Assembly: GCA_017305195.1 (NCBI GenBank)
Contig: JAFKMU010000036.1
Location: 175,334-239,333, forward strand
Length of the DNA stretch: 64,000 bases
Direction: 5' to 3'
DNA from: Verrucomicrobiota bacterium
GTDB lineage: Bacteria; Verrucomicrobiota; Verrucomicrobiia; Chthoniobacterales; Terrimicrobiaceae
In this document: positions 18,175-26,758 of the stretch, one piece after another
How positions within the stretch are numbered: the stretch's first letter is position 1
Layout of the letters: the number at the start of each line of letters is the position of its first letter
The notes under the pieces: generated by a model
What the model was told of the DNA's origin: nothing
The model's input: the letters and a program-made list of their open reading frames with translations, nothing else
Database searches by the model: none
Program-made: the position numbers and the translations under genes

Positions 18175-19248
18175 ATGAAAACCAAACGACACATTCTTTC
18201 TCTTTGTCTGGCGCTGCCGCTGGTGCTGCAGACGGCCATGGCTGATCCCCAAAAAACTGGAGAGCGATTCCAGGCCGGGGCGATTTCCTGGCCATCATCG
18301 CCGGGCGACGCCGAGATTTGCATGTGGAAGGATGACAAGCTCGCGCCCGTGAGCGTGACCGTGGATGACAACTGGGCCTCCGAGGTGCCGTGGTGGCTGG
18401 AGCAGAGCGCGAAGTACGGGAACTTTCCCATCACGTGGTTCATCATCACGCATAAAGTCGGAGGTCGCAGCAATGGCGGCACGTGGGCGCTGTGGAGTGA
18501 TGTGGTCGCCCGCGGGCACGATGTTCAGTCCCATACCCACACTCACCTCCAGACCGAAGACCCCGCCTGGCTGGGCATGGAGGGGGAATACTCGGAATCG
18601 CGGAAAATTATCGAGCAAAACATCCCCGGGCATCGCGTGCGGATGCTCGCCTATCCCGGGGGGAAAGGCATGGAAATGAATAGCCCCGAGCTCGCGGCCA
18701 AGTACTATGCCGGGGCGCGGTGGGCCACGGGCACTCTGGTTCCCGCGGGCGCCATCCCATTCATGGGCATACGCGCGGTCACGGAAAGCTCCTTTAACAA
18801 TCCCGCGGCAAACTGGGCCGATCCGAAGCGCATTCTCGATCCCTCCGACAAAATGTATCGCACCTGGTGCGTGATGATCTACCACGGCGCCGGGGACAAG
18901 ACGGTGGATCGCCCCTTCTTCCACTGGCTGGCGGACAACCAGGACAAGCTCTGGCTATCCCGGTTTAGCGATGCCTCGCTGTACGGGCAGGAGCGCGAGG
19001 CGGCGTCTGTGAAGGTGACGGAAAAAGGACCGTCGAAGATCGAGTTTGAGGTTACGGATACCCTCGATGATGCGACTTACGATCAGCCGCTGACGGTCAA
19101 GGTCCGCCTGCCAGACGACTGGAAGTCCGTCGCGGCCACCCAGGGCGACAAAACTGTGGAAGCAAAGTTTGTGACCAATGACGGCAGCCCGTACGCGCTG
19201 GTGGACGCCGTCCCCGACAAGGGCAAGGTCTCCCTGGTCTCCCGCTAA
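18175..19248 (+). CDS. Exported polysaccharide deacetylase-like protein (CE4/NodB type)
   Basis: This 357-residue protein has a signal peptide (MKTKRHILSLCLALPLVLQTAMA). The NodB-like core begins at VSVTVDDNW, equivalent to the TFDDG motif with the catalytic and metal Asp pair. It continues with HDVQSHTHTH, the His-x3-His metal site, and MLAYPGGKG. The residues fit a metal-dependent de-N-acetylase or de-O-acetylase. The C-terminal 90 residues form a beta-rich domain (EFEVTDTLDDATYDQPLTVKVR). It is the last gene of the cassette D operon and is followed by a strong terminator. Removing acetyl groups would prepare a decorated polysaccharide for the lyases encoded downstream. Confidence 0.82.
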   Translation: MKTKRHILSLCLALPLVLQTAMADPQKTGERFQAGAISWPSSPGDAEICMWKDDKLAPVSVTVDDNWASEVPWWLEQSAKYGNFPITWFIITHKVGGRSNGGTWALWSDVVARGHDVQSHTHTHLQTEDPAWLGMEGEYSESRKIIEQNIPGHRVRMLAYPGGKGMEMNSPELAAKYYAGARWATGTLVPAGAIPFMGIRAVTESSFNNPAANWADPKRILDPSDKMYRTWCVMIYHGAGDKTVDRPFFHWLADNQDKLWLSRFSDASLYGQEREAASVKVTEKGPSKIEFEVTDTLDDATYDQPLTVKVRLPDDWKSVAATQGDKTVEAKFVTNDGSPYALVDAVPDKGKVSLVSR

Positions 19249-19259
19249 AGAGGTTTTTG

Positions 19260-19292
19260 GAAGCCTCGCTCATCGGCCAATGGCGAGGCTTC
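19260..19292 (+). terminator. Intrinsic terminator after the deacetylase gene
   Basis: A perfect 10-bp stem, GAAGCCTCGC (19260-19269) with GCGAGGCTTC (19283-19292), has further pairing possible in the 13-base loop. It begins 12 bases after the stop codon and is followed by TGTTG. It separates the cassette D operon from the second LacI gene. Confidence 0.62.
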
Positions 19293-19389
19293 TGTTGCAG
19301 CGGCCCCGGGGTGGTCTGCCTGGGAAGTGCATTGCCGAGTCATCGAATTCCGTGCGACTTCATAAATCAAGATCTCCCTCAGACCGTGT

Positions 19390-19405
19390 AGTAACACGTT
19401 TGATT
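19390..19405 (+). promoter_or_regulatory. LacI operator 5, upstream of LacI paralog 2
   Basis: AGTAACACGTTTGATT differs from the consensus at two positions in the left half. It lies 41 bases upstream of the LacI start and suggests autoregulation or cross-regulation by paralog 1. Confidence 0.62.
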
Positions 19406-19446
19406 TGACCTTTGCGGCCTTCCGGATGCACATTGGTTCCCTCTCC

Positions 19447-20490
19447 ATGGTCTCACTGAAACGCATCGCGGCAGAACTCGATGTTTCCTACAGCCTGGTT
19501 TCCAAGGTGCTGAACGGGCGGCTGGGAACGACGGGAGTAAGTGCCAAGACCCAGGACGCGATCCGGAGAAAAGCGCGCCAGTTGAATTACGTGCCCAACC
19601 GGCTCGCTGTCGCGTTGAAGGCGGGACGCAAGGGCGCGATCGGCGTCTTTTTTCATCACCAGGGCACGCCGGGCAGCGACTTGAATGGTCGCCTGCTCAA
19701 GGGGCTGGCGGAGGAGCTGGACAAGATCGCCATCCGCATGTGGCTGCGCTTTTTCTTTACCGACGAGGAGTTTGCCGAAGCCTGCGACTCGCGGCTCAAG
19801 AGCGAAGTCGATGGTCTCCTCGTTGCAGGCGTGTATCACCCGGGTCTCTGGAAAAAGCTGCGGGAGCTGGAGGAGAGCGGGCTACCGGTGCTTACGCTTT
19901 TCGATGACGTGCCGGAGGGCTCGTCCGGCGAGCGCGTCACAAGCGTGCGGGTCTGCTACGAGACGCACGGGTACCTCCCCACCCGGCATCTGCTGGATCT
20001 CGGGCATCGCAGGCTGGCCTGTGTAGCCACGGTCGAAAGCCGCACCGCGGGGTTTGAGCGTGCTCATCGGGAGGCGGGCGTGCCGATCGATCGACGGATG
20101 ATTATCCCGACGAAAGGATTTCTCATGGAGGATGGTCGTTTCGCGGTGGAAAAGCTCTGCAAGCTCAGACAGATGCCGGAGGGAATCGTCTGCCAGTCCG
20201 ATGCCCAGGCCAATGGCGCGATCAACGAACTCATAATCAGGGGGCTGAAGGTGCCTGGTGATGTCAAGGTCACCGGCGTCGATAACTCGCCCCTGGCGGA
20301 AGACAGCATCGTGCCGATCACGTCGATGACCTCGGAAATGCGCCGGGCCGGTCACAGGGCTGTGAAACTCCTCATGCAAAAGATCGAGGGAAAGAAAGTC
20401 GACTCGGTCGTCTACCAGCCGAAGCTGGTCGGACGCACCTCCACGGGCATGTCCGGCCTCCGCGGAGTCGATCGCAGCCTGCTCGAGTAA
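19447..20490 (+). CDS. LacI-family transcriptional regulator, paralog 2
   Basis: This 347-residue protein is the same length as paralog 1 and closely similar throughout. The first 33 residues are identical (helix-turn-helix IAAELDVSYSLVSKVLNGR), followed by the conserved hinge NYVPNRLAVALKAGR. The ligand domain diverges more (VLTLFDDVPEGSSGERV against VVTMFDSEPAPSADNPV), which suggests a different inducer but the same DNA target. I chose the ATG at 19447 by alignment; an earlier in-frame start at 19405 would overlap the operator. It lies between the cassette D operon and the first lyase gene, with operators on both sides. Confidence 0.93.
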   Translation: MVSLKRIAAELDVSYSLVSKVLNGRLGTTGVSAKTQDAIRRKARQLNYVPNRLAVALKAGRKGAIGVFFHHQGTPGSDLNGRLLKGLAEELDKIAIRMWLRFFFTDEEFAEACDSRLKSEVDGLLVAGVYHPGLWKKLRELEESGLPVLTLFDDVPEGSSGERVTSVRVCYETHGYLPTRHLLDLGHRRLACVATVESRTAGFERAHREAGVPIDRRMIIPTKGFLMEDGRFAVEKLCKLRQMPEGIVCQSDAQANGAINELIIRGLKVPGDVKVTGVDNSPLAEDSIVPITSMTSEMRRAGHRAVKLLMQKIEGKKVDSVVYQPKLVGRTSTGMSGLRGVDRSLLE

Positions 20491-20534
20491 AAGGTGGCGC
20501 TCAAAATATCTTCCAGGGATCTGGGAAAATCAGG

Positions 20535-20563
20535 TTGCAGTAAATCACACGATTGATTAGAGG
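20535..20563 (+). promoter_or_regulatory. LacI operator 6 in the promoter of the first lyase gene
   Basis: AATCACACGATTGATT (20543-20558) is identical to operator 4. It sits after TTGCAG (20535-20540), with a weak -10 (TAGAGG, 20558-20563) at 17-base spacing, the same layout as at 16472. The lyase start is about 80 bases downstream. Confidence 0.68.
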
Positions 20564-20643
20564 TAAGAAAATCAACCGTTCCTGCCGTGCTGGCCGAGGG
20601 TCGAAGACATCCCCACCGCGCGCGCATCATCCCCAACCCCCCT

Positions 20644-23211
20644 ATGCAGATTTCCCGAACGAGAATTTTCCTGGCCGTGACAGCGGCATGCATCACCGGC
20701 GCCATGGCGCAGTCGTCGCCCTACGTGGCGCAGATGAACCCCGCAAACATTGCGCCGACACCCGCCACGAGCGTCGGCAGTGATGTGCAAGTCTCCGGCG
20801 AGCCTCGGATGACCAAGGGGCATCCCTGCACGCTCTGGGACCAGCAGGATATCGATGAACTGAAAGGCCGGCTGGCCGATAGCCAGGAGCTGCAGGACAG
20901 CCTTGCCAGGCTGAAGAAGGTCCTGGACAGAACTCTCGGCCAGGCCATCACGCCGGTCGCGCAGGGCGGCCCGCCGCCGACCAAGGAGGACTATCGCAGG
21001 CACCGGGACAGCTCAGCGACCATCGCCGACATGGGGACTGGCTATGTTTTGACAGGGAATGAAGAGTATGGGGAATACGCGAAGACGCTCCTTCTCGAGT
21101 ATGCCCGGGGCTACAAGAACATGCCTCATTCCAAAGACTGGACGGAGAAGCGCTATCGCAGCGCGCAGGATGGACGGCTCACCGGGCAGTTTCTCGAGGA
21201 TGGATTCTGGCTGGCCCGGGCCGCTTTCGGTGCGGACCTCATTTACAACCTGAAATCGTGGACGCCGGAGGAGCGTCAACAGGTGAGAGACTTTTTCGCC
21301 GATTTGGCCTCGCAGTTTTATCATCCCGTCCTGACGGGAAATACCTACATCAATGCGACCCATAATCGCGCGGCGCTGTGCACATCGGCGGTGCTGATGG
21401 CTGGATACGCGACGGATAATGAGGATCTCGTCCATATCGCGCTCTATGGAGAGGGAGGCACGAAGGAGGCGCCGACCGGCGGCGTGCTCGGCACGCATTT
21501 CACCTCGAAGTGCATTCGCCCCGACGGGCTGTGGGTCGAGGGGGCTCCGGCCTATCAGGCGGGAATCGCCTCGTGCGGATTGCTCAACGACGCGGAAACT
21601 CTCTGGCATCACGGTATTGACCTCTACCGTTACGACAATGGTGCGTTGAAGCGGCTGCTCGACTCCGCCATCGTGCTGGCATACCCGACCCCCAGGCTCG
21701 ACATCCCGGCCCTGCACGACTCCGCTCCATTTGAGCTTCTCGCCGAGGCCGACTGGCAGAGCAATGAGGTGGGCATGCCGTACATGTACGGCTACCGGCG
21801 CTATCAGGATCCCGCCTACATCCCGATCGTGAAAAACGCCTTCAAGCAGCTTTCCATGACGGTCCACGCCGGTCCCCCGTCGCTCTTTCCGGCGCTGGCG
21901 GATTCCGAGGTGGCGATCAACCGCAAAGCCGAGAACGCCAACTTTTTTTCCGTGGGTTACGGAGTGCTGCGGGTGCCGGTCTCCGGGAGTTGGAACCAGG
22001 TGCTGATGGAGTACGGGGAAAGCGGGAGCCATGGTCATCCCTCGAAGCTCGCCATCGACATCTTCGCGATGAACGAGGTGCTGTCGCCTTTCCCCGGGGT
22101 GATCTTTCCGTACAACGACCCGTTGGACCCGAAGTGGTACTGGACCACCCTGGCAAACTGTGCGCTCACGGTGGACGAGAAGTCTCAGGTTTTCTCGGGC
22201 AATATCTACAAGCAGCCCAGGGGAACGCCGGTGCCCGTCGCGGAGCAGATGGTCTTCGCCCCGGCGGAAACCATGGGCATGCAGCGGGCGTGGTCCGATA
22301 CGCTTACGTTGGACAAGATCTCTCAAGACCGCGCCCTTTTCATCACGCGGGACTATCTGGCCGATCTCTTCGCCGCAGCCGGTGACAAGGAGCATAAGTA
22401 TGACCTGGCCTGGCATTTCCGGGGCAAGCTCGACGTAGGGCTCAAGATGTCGCCCTTTACGTTTCCGGAGCCGGTCAATGACGGGTACAATGCCTTGGGA
22501 AACACCACTCGTTCGGAGGTGACTGATCAGGCGTGGACGGCGGACATCACGACCCCGGGCGGCAAGGCCGCACGGTTCTTCGCCGCGGGCGGCGCTCCCA
22601 CCGAGGTGGTGGCGGGCGACGGGCACTTCCGGGTCAAGGGCAAGGATGAGTTTCCGCCGACGCTGCTGGAGCGGCGGGCGGGATTGAAGGATGTTCTGTT
22701 CGGCAGCGTTATTGACTTCTCCGGAGGAGCTTCGGCCAGCGTCAAGGAGGTGAAGCAAAGCGGCAGCATCGCCGAGGGGTACGGAGCTTTGGAGATTCAG
22801 ACGGCAGTGGGGAATGACGTCTGCTTTGTTTCCTACCGTCCTGCCGGTGTTCTCAAGGCGGCCGGCATTGAGACGGATGCCGTGCAGGCCTACTCGCGCA
22901 CCGAGGCGGGAGCCGTGACCGCGCTTTACCTGGCCGGAGGGAAATCCCTCAAGAGCGGAGACAGCCAGATATCCCGGAGCGAACCCGGCCTCGCCTACGT
23001 GGAGAAGGATGCGTCGGGACAGTTTATCGTGGGAAATCCTTCGCCGACAGATGCGGTCGTGACCGTCACTCTGCCTGCTCTGGCTGGTCTCGCAGCCCAT
23101 GAACTTCATCCTGATGGAACGACTGGAGCCTCGGTTGAGACGGGAGGCGGCGGCGGAAACATCGAGCTCAAGCTCAAGGCCGGAGCCCGGGTGCGGTTCT
23201 CCAAAGGTTAG
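20644..23211 (+). CDS. Exported heparinase II/III-type polysaccharide lyase
   Basis: This protein has 855 residues from the ATG at 20644, which gives a proper signal peptide (MQISRTRIFLAVTAACITGAMAQ). An N-terminal alpha/alpha toroid contains GTGYVLTGNEEYGEYAKTLL, like alginate lyases. NATHNRAALC (about residue 237) and DGLWVEGAPAYQ (about 293) carry the Asn/His and Tyr expected of the active site. The heparinase C-terminal beta-sheet domain follows, with YGESGSHGHPSK (about 457) giving the metal-site His. The order resembles PL17/PL15-type exolyases acting on uronate-containing polysaccharides by beta-elimination. The exact substrate is open: alginate, glycosaminoglycan-like and sulfated polymers are all possible. 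It is transcribed from a LacI-type operator. Confidence 0.85.
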   Translation: MQISRTRIFLAVTAACITGAMAQSSPYVAQMNPANIAPTPATSVGSDVQVSGEPRMTKGHPCTLWDQQDIDELKGRLADSQELQDSLARLKKVLDRTLGQAITPVAQGGPPPTKEDYRRHRDSSATIADMGTGYVLTGNEEYGEYAKTLLLEYARGYKNMPHSKDWTEKRYRSAQDGRLTGQFLEDGFWLARAAFGADLIYNLKSWTPEERQQVRDFFADLASQFYHPVLTGNTYINATHNRAALCTSAVLMAGYATDNEDLVHIALYGEGGTKEAPTGGVLGTHFTSKCIRPDGLWVEGAPAYQAGIASCGLLNDAETLWHHGIDLYRYDNGALKRLLDSAIVLAYPTPRLDIPALHDSAPFELLAEADWQSNEVGMPYMYGYRRYQDPAYIPIVKNAFKQLSMTVHAGPPSLFPALADSEVAINRKAENANFFSVGYGVLRVPVSGSWNQVLMEYGESGSHGHPSKLAIDIFAMNEVLSPFPGVIFPYNDPLDPKWYWTTLANCALTVDEKSQVFSGNIYKQPRGTPVPVAEQMVFAPAETMGMQRAWSDTLTLDKISQDRALFITRDYLADLFAAAGDKEHKYDLAWHFRGKLDVGLKMSPFTFPEPVNDGYNALGNTTRSEVTDQAWTADITTPGGKAARFFAAGGAPTEVVAGDGHFRVKGKDEFPPTLLERRAGLKDVLFGSVIDFSGGASASVKEVKQSGSIAEGYGALEIQTAVGNDVCFVSYRPAGVLKAAGIETDAVQAYSRTEAGAVTALYLAGGKSLKSGDSQISRSEPGLAYVEKDASGQFIVGNPSPTDAVVTVTLPALAGLAAHELHPDGTTGASVETGGGGGNIELKLKAGARVRFSKG

Positions 23212-23284
23212 GCGGGCGACAGAACCCTTCCGGCGATTTACGCCTCATGGGTAGCCATGTCCGGACATGGCCGGGGCGGAGGAT

Positions 23285-23641
23285 TCAGCGATCGCCCCTC
23301 GGCTTTTCCTGCCAGGGCCAGCGTCCGCTGACCTCCATCTCGAGAGAGAAACTCAGGAAGGTCCGGATCACGACGATGAGGCCGAGCACGGCGAGATTTT
23401 GCAGCGTCGGGGCCACGGCCACGGTGCGGATGATGTCTCCGGCTACGAGGAACTCCAGGCCCAGGAGGATGGCTCGTCCCAGCCGCTGCCGGTAGGTCGT
23501 ATAACGATCCGCATCCTTTGGGCCGGGAGAGGGGAGGAGGGCCTTCAGCGAAGCCACCAGGATTCCGACGACGATGACCAGGACACCGGCCGCGTCGACA
23601 ACCATGCCGACTTGCTCGACGAGCGATTGAAAATGCTCCAT
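23285..23641 (-). CDS. DUF1622-family small membrane protein
   Basis: This 118-residue protein has three hydrophobic segments: VVDAAGVLVIVVGILVASL, an intermediate one around LGRAILLGLEFLVAGDII, and NLAVLGLIVVIRTFLSFSL. The conserved signature LGRAILLGLEFLVAGDIIRT and the tail EVSGRWPW are those of the DUF1622 family. Family members are inner-membrane proteins of unknown function. It is the only minus-strand gene between the two lyase genes and has no clear connection to them. It ends 73 bases from the first lyase gene in convergent orientation. Confidence 0.86.
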   Translation of the reverse strand: MEHFQSLVEQVGMVVDAAGVLVIVVGILVASLKALLPSPGPKDADRYTTYRQRLGRAILLGLEFLVAGDIIRTVAVAPTLQNLAVLGLIVVIRTFLSFSLEMEVSGRWPWQEKPRGDR

Positions 23642-23758
23642 GCGGTTTCTTTAGCGGGAATCCGGGCATCGGCCCAGCTTCTCCTTCCCGGCTGTGAGCG
23701 CCATCTCGTGCCGCAGCCGTTTCCATCTGGGAGAATTTCCGGTGCTTCAATCGCGGGG

Positions 23759-23793
23759 TTGACAGGATTCTTCTTTTAATCAAACATTTGATA
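23759..23793 (+). promoter_or_regulatory. LacI operator 7 with -35 element, upstream of the second lyase
   Basis: AATCAAACATTTGATA (23778-23793) lies 14 bases after a consensus TTGACA (23759-23764), so it would overlap the expected -10. It is the most degenerate core, but its outer arms are intact. The lyase start is 66 bases downstream. Confidence 0.62.
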
Positions 23794-23858
23794 TAGCCGT
23801 GATTGCTTAGATGCCGTATTGAGGGTATCTGAGGTTCTGGCGACAAAATATCCCCTGG

Positions 23859-26600
23859 ATGAAAGTCTTTCTGGCACTTTTTTGCGCGGCGGTCGTTTCG
23901 CTTCATGCGGAAACGGTGGCTGATTTGCAGCATTGGAACCTCTCTGGCGGAGTGGAGATGGACTCCGCTCGCCCGGGACCGTCTGGCAGGCCGTCGATCA
24001 AGATCCCGCCGCGCTCCACAGCATCCCTCAAGCTCCGGGACTCCGATGGGTCCGGCAAGGTGAGCTTCCTGGTTTACGACGACGGCACGATCGCGAGCCC
24101 GGGAAAGGCGCGCGCCGTGGGGCCGCGATGGGGCACGGGGGAGGCGAATGGCCGCATCTGCGTCGGGGCGATCATGTATGCGGGCTTCCTTCAGCCCGAG
24201 GGGTCGTATTGCCTGATCGATTGTCTACCCTCCGATCGCACGGCATGGCAGGCCATGAAATTCCTCGGAGCGCGCGGGGCCGCCGGATGGAAAAAATGGG
24301 AGTTCGACTTTGACCCGGCGAAAGGATTGACGGTCTCCATCGATGGGAAGGAAGTCCCGAAGCGATATTTCGACTGGAACTCGTCACAGATCACCGGATT
24401 CAATGCGCTCACGTTCTGGGGGGATGATTCTCCCGCGGGATCGGCCCAGACCATCTGGATCGCCGATATCAGCTATGATCTGGGGCCTCCCATGACGGTG
24501 AAGCCGGGAGACGTTCCACCGCCCAAGCCCCCTCTGCCGGTGGCCAAGGGCCCTGCGCCCGAGGAAGAGACGGAGAAATCCTCCGAGCCTCCCGTGATGG
24601 CGCGAATGGACGGTTATACTCCCGCGGCCACCCTGCTTGGAGATCTCAAGGGGCTGAAGGTCGCCCTGGCCGAGGGATATGCCACCCGTCATCCGCGGCT
24701 GCTGTTCTTTTCCGATGACCGGGAGGCTCTGCAAAAAAGAGCGCTCGAGCGCCCGGATCTCTGGAATGCCGTGCTGGCCAGCGCCGAGGGAGTGAGATCA
24801 GAGCAGGGAGCACCCAACTCCGATCAGGTGCGCGGCGGGGCGAAATACTGGCGCGTCGAGCGGATCGAGTCGGCCGCCCTCGCCTGGTTTGTGACCGGCA
24901 ATAAATCCTATGCCGAGGGAGCGATCCGCTGGATGGTGGCGCATTGCAAGGAGGATACGTGGGGGGTTAAGTTCCGGCCCAATCTCGATCTCGAAGCCTC
25001 GTGGTATCTCTATCATATCGCGGTCGGCTACGACATCCTGCGCGACCAGATGAGCGAGGCGGACCGCGCCATCGTGCGCAATGGCCTGATCGAGCACGCC
25101 AGGTATGTCTACCTCGACCACGATCCGAACAAGACGGAGAAGGTGCCCTTTGGTCAGAATCACACGTACATCCCGGCAGTCGCCTTGATGGCGACGGCGC
25201 TGGCCCTGATCGACGATGTGCCGGAAGCAAAATACTGGCTCACCCGCAGCTACGCCATCCTTCGCCGTTCGCGCTACGTGCAGAGCGAGGACGGCTACTA
25301 CTATGAGGGCTTTGGCTACTGGACCTACGCGCTGAACTGGCAGGCGCGCGGGGCGGAGCTGCTGGCGCGGGCGACTGGCGAGAATCTCTTTCAGATTCCC
25401 GTGCTGCGGGACTCCTGGCTCTTCGGCCTGCACCTGAGCCTGCCCGGTTCGCCAGGCGCTTTCGGCATCGGGGACTCCGTAGGTTGGACCGACGGTAAGC
25501 TGGGGCCGCGCAAGACCAATAACCACGCCATGCTTTGGGAAATCGCCGCCCGGGCGGGTTCCCCTGAGAGCCGCACTGTGGGAGATTTTTACCAGCAGCG
25601 CACTCCGGAGCAGGATTATCCGGCCACCGCCTTTCTGTGGTTCAATCCCACGCCCGAGCCCAAGCCGCTCAACCAGATACCGCCCTACCATTACTTCCCC
25701 GACCACGATGTCGTGGCATGGAGATCCGGGTGGGGGGATGATGCCACCAGCTACATCTTTCGCTGCGGCCCGCCCCTCGGGCACAAAGCGGCTGACAAGT
25801 TGAAGCAGATGACCGACTGGACGCTCAACTGCGGGCATGTCCATCCCGATATCGGCAGCTTCTGGATGTTTGCCAAGGGGACCTATCTCGCCATCGATAC
25901 GGGATATACGGCGGCAAAGTGGACCCGCGATCACAATACGCTCCTCGTCGATGGCAAGGGGCAGGGACAGGACGGGACGTACTGGAACGAAAAAGGCATC
26001 CCCTACCAGGACTTCGACGAGGCGCGGATCATCAGTCAATACCTCGGCGCGGACTATGGCTTCGCCCGAGGCTCCTTTGGTTCCGCGTACAGGCGCAATG
26101 CGCCCGGCGTGGACCTGACGCGGAGCCTCGTCATGACCAGGCGCTGGCTGCTTGTCGTCGACGACATGGCAACCGACAAGGCCCGCACGCTCACCTGGCT
26201 CTGTCACTCCATCGGGGAGTTTTCAAAGGACGGAGCGGCCTATCTCTCCCGTCAGCCGGGCGCGGCCCTCGCTGTTCTGCCCCTGTTTCCTTCCGACGCG
26301 GCGGCCGTCTCGCAGCCCGCCATCGTGGCGGCCGGGAGTGCGCCCGGTCCGGGAAAAGAGGAGCAGCGCGGCTATCAGCTCGCGATCAGTTCCGCCGCGC
26401 CGACGGCCAGCACCCGATTTGTGAACCTGCTCGTTCCGCTCGGCGCGGACGAGCGTCCCCCCGAGGTGAAGCTGCTGAAAAACGAGGGCGATCTCCTGGA
26501 ATGGGAGATAGTCTGGAGCGACGGAAAGACGGAGCGCGCTTCAGTCGATCTGGGATGGAAACAGGGAGCGTCGCCCGGCCCTGTCACTCTTCGCCAATGA
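23859..26600 (+). CDS. Exported heparinase II/III-like lyase with N-terminal beta domain
   Basis: This 913-residue protein starts with a signal peptide (MKVFLALFCAAVVSLHA). Residues 20-215 form a beta-sandwich-like domain with WxxW-poor LamG-like texture (WKKWEFDFDPAKGLTVSIDG). A proline-rich linker (about 215-250) precedes RHPRLLFFSDDREALQKRAL, the usual opening of heparinase-like toroids. FGQNHTYIPA (about 433) and DGYYYEGFGYW (about 478) hold the active-site Asn-His and Tyr. NCGHVHPDIGSF (about 658) begins the heparinase C-terminal sheet domain. It differs from the other lyase in domain content, so the two may act endo/exo on one polymer. A LacI-type operator lies upstream, and a CBM-like gene follows. 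Confidence 0.85.
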   Translation: MKVFLALFCAAVVSLHAETVADLQHWNLSGGVEMDSARPGPSGRPSIKIPPRSTASLKLRDSDGSGKVSFLVYDDGTIASPGKARAVGPRWGTGEANGRICVGAIMYAGFLQPEGSYCLIDCLPSDRTAWQAMKFLGARGAAGWKKWEFDFDPAKGLTVSIDGKEVPKRYFDWNSSQITGFNALTFWGDDSPAGSAQTIWIADISYDLGPPMTVKPGDVPPPKPPLPVAKGPAPEEETEKSSEPPVMARMDGYTPAATLLGDLKGLKVALAEGYATRHPRLLFFSDDREALQKRALERPDLWNAVLASAEGVRSEQGAPNSDQVRGGAKYWRVERIESAALAWFVTGNKSYAEGAIRWMVAHCKEDTWGVKFRPNLDLEASWYLYHIAVGYDILRDQMSEADRAIVRNGLIEHARYVYLDHDPNKTEKVPFGQNHTYIPAVALMATALALIDDVPEAKYWLTRSYAILRRSRYVQSEDGYYYEGFGYWTYALNWQARGAELLARATGENLFQIPVLRDSWLFGLHLSLPGSPGAFGIGDSVGWTDGKLGPRKTNNHAMLWEIAARAGSPESRTVGDFYQQRTPEQDYPATAFLWFNPTPEPKPLNQIPPYHYFPDHDVVAWRSGWGDDATSYIFRCGPPLGHKAADKLKQMTDWTLNCGHVHPDIGSFWMFAKGTYLAIDTGYTAAKWTRDHNTLLVDGKGQGQDGTYWNEKGIPYQDFDEARIISQYLGADYGFARGSFGSAYRRNAPGVDLTRSLVMTRRWLLVVDDMATDKARTLTWLCHSIGEFSKDGAAYLSRQPGAALAVLPLFPSDAAAVSQPAIVAAGSAPGPGKEEQRGYQLAISSAAPTASTRFVNLLVPLGADERPPEVKLLKNEGDLLEWEIVWSDGKTERASVDLGWKQGASPGPVTLRQ

Positions 26601-26758
26601 GCGCTTCCCGCTGCCCGCGAGGGATTGTCTAGAACCCGGAAACGACTATGATTTCTCAAGCCCCAGCAACCAGAAACCCCCAAATACGCGAGATGAAGAC
26701 GAAGCGAAGCCCACGGAAAACAGTTCCAGCCACAAGCCTCCTTTCCACGGTATCCCGG

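Noticed and set aside
21013..23109. 698-codon minus-strand frame opposite the first lyase gene
   Set aside because: Antisense shadow; Arg/His/Gly-rich translation without domains.
25158..25173. AATCACACGT match to the LacI operator inside the second lyase gene
   Set aside because: Only the left ten bases match and it lies in the conserved QNHTY codons, so it is explained by protein sequence.
24798..26207. 469-codon minus-strand frame opposite the second lyase gene
   Set aside because: Antisense shadow with no domains.
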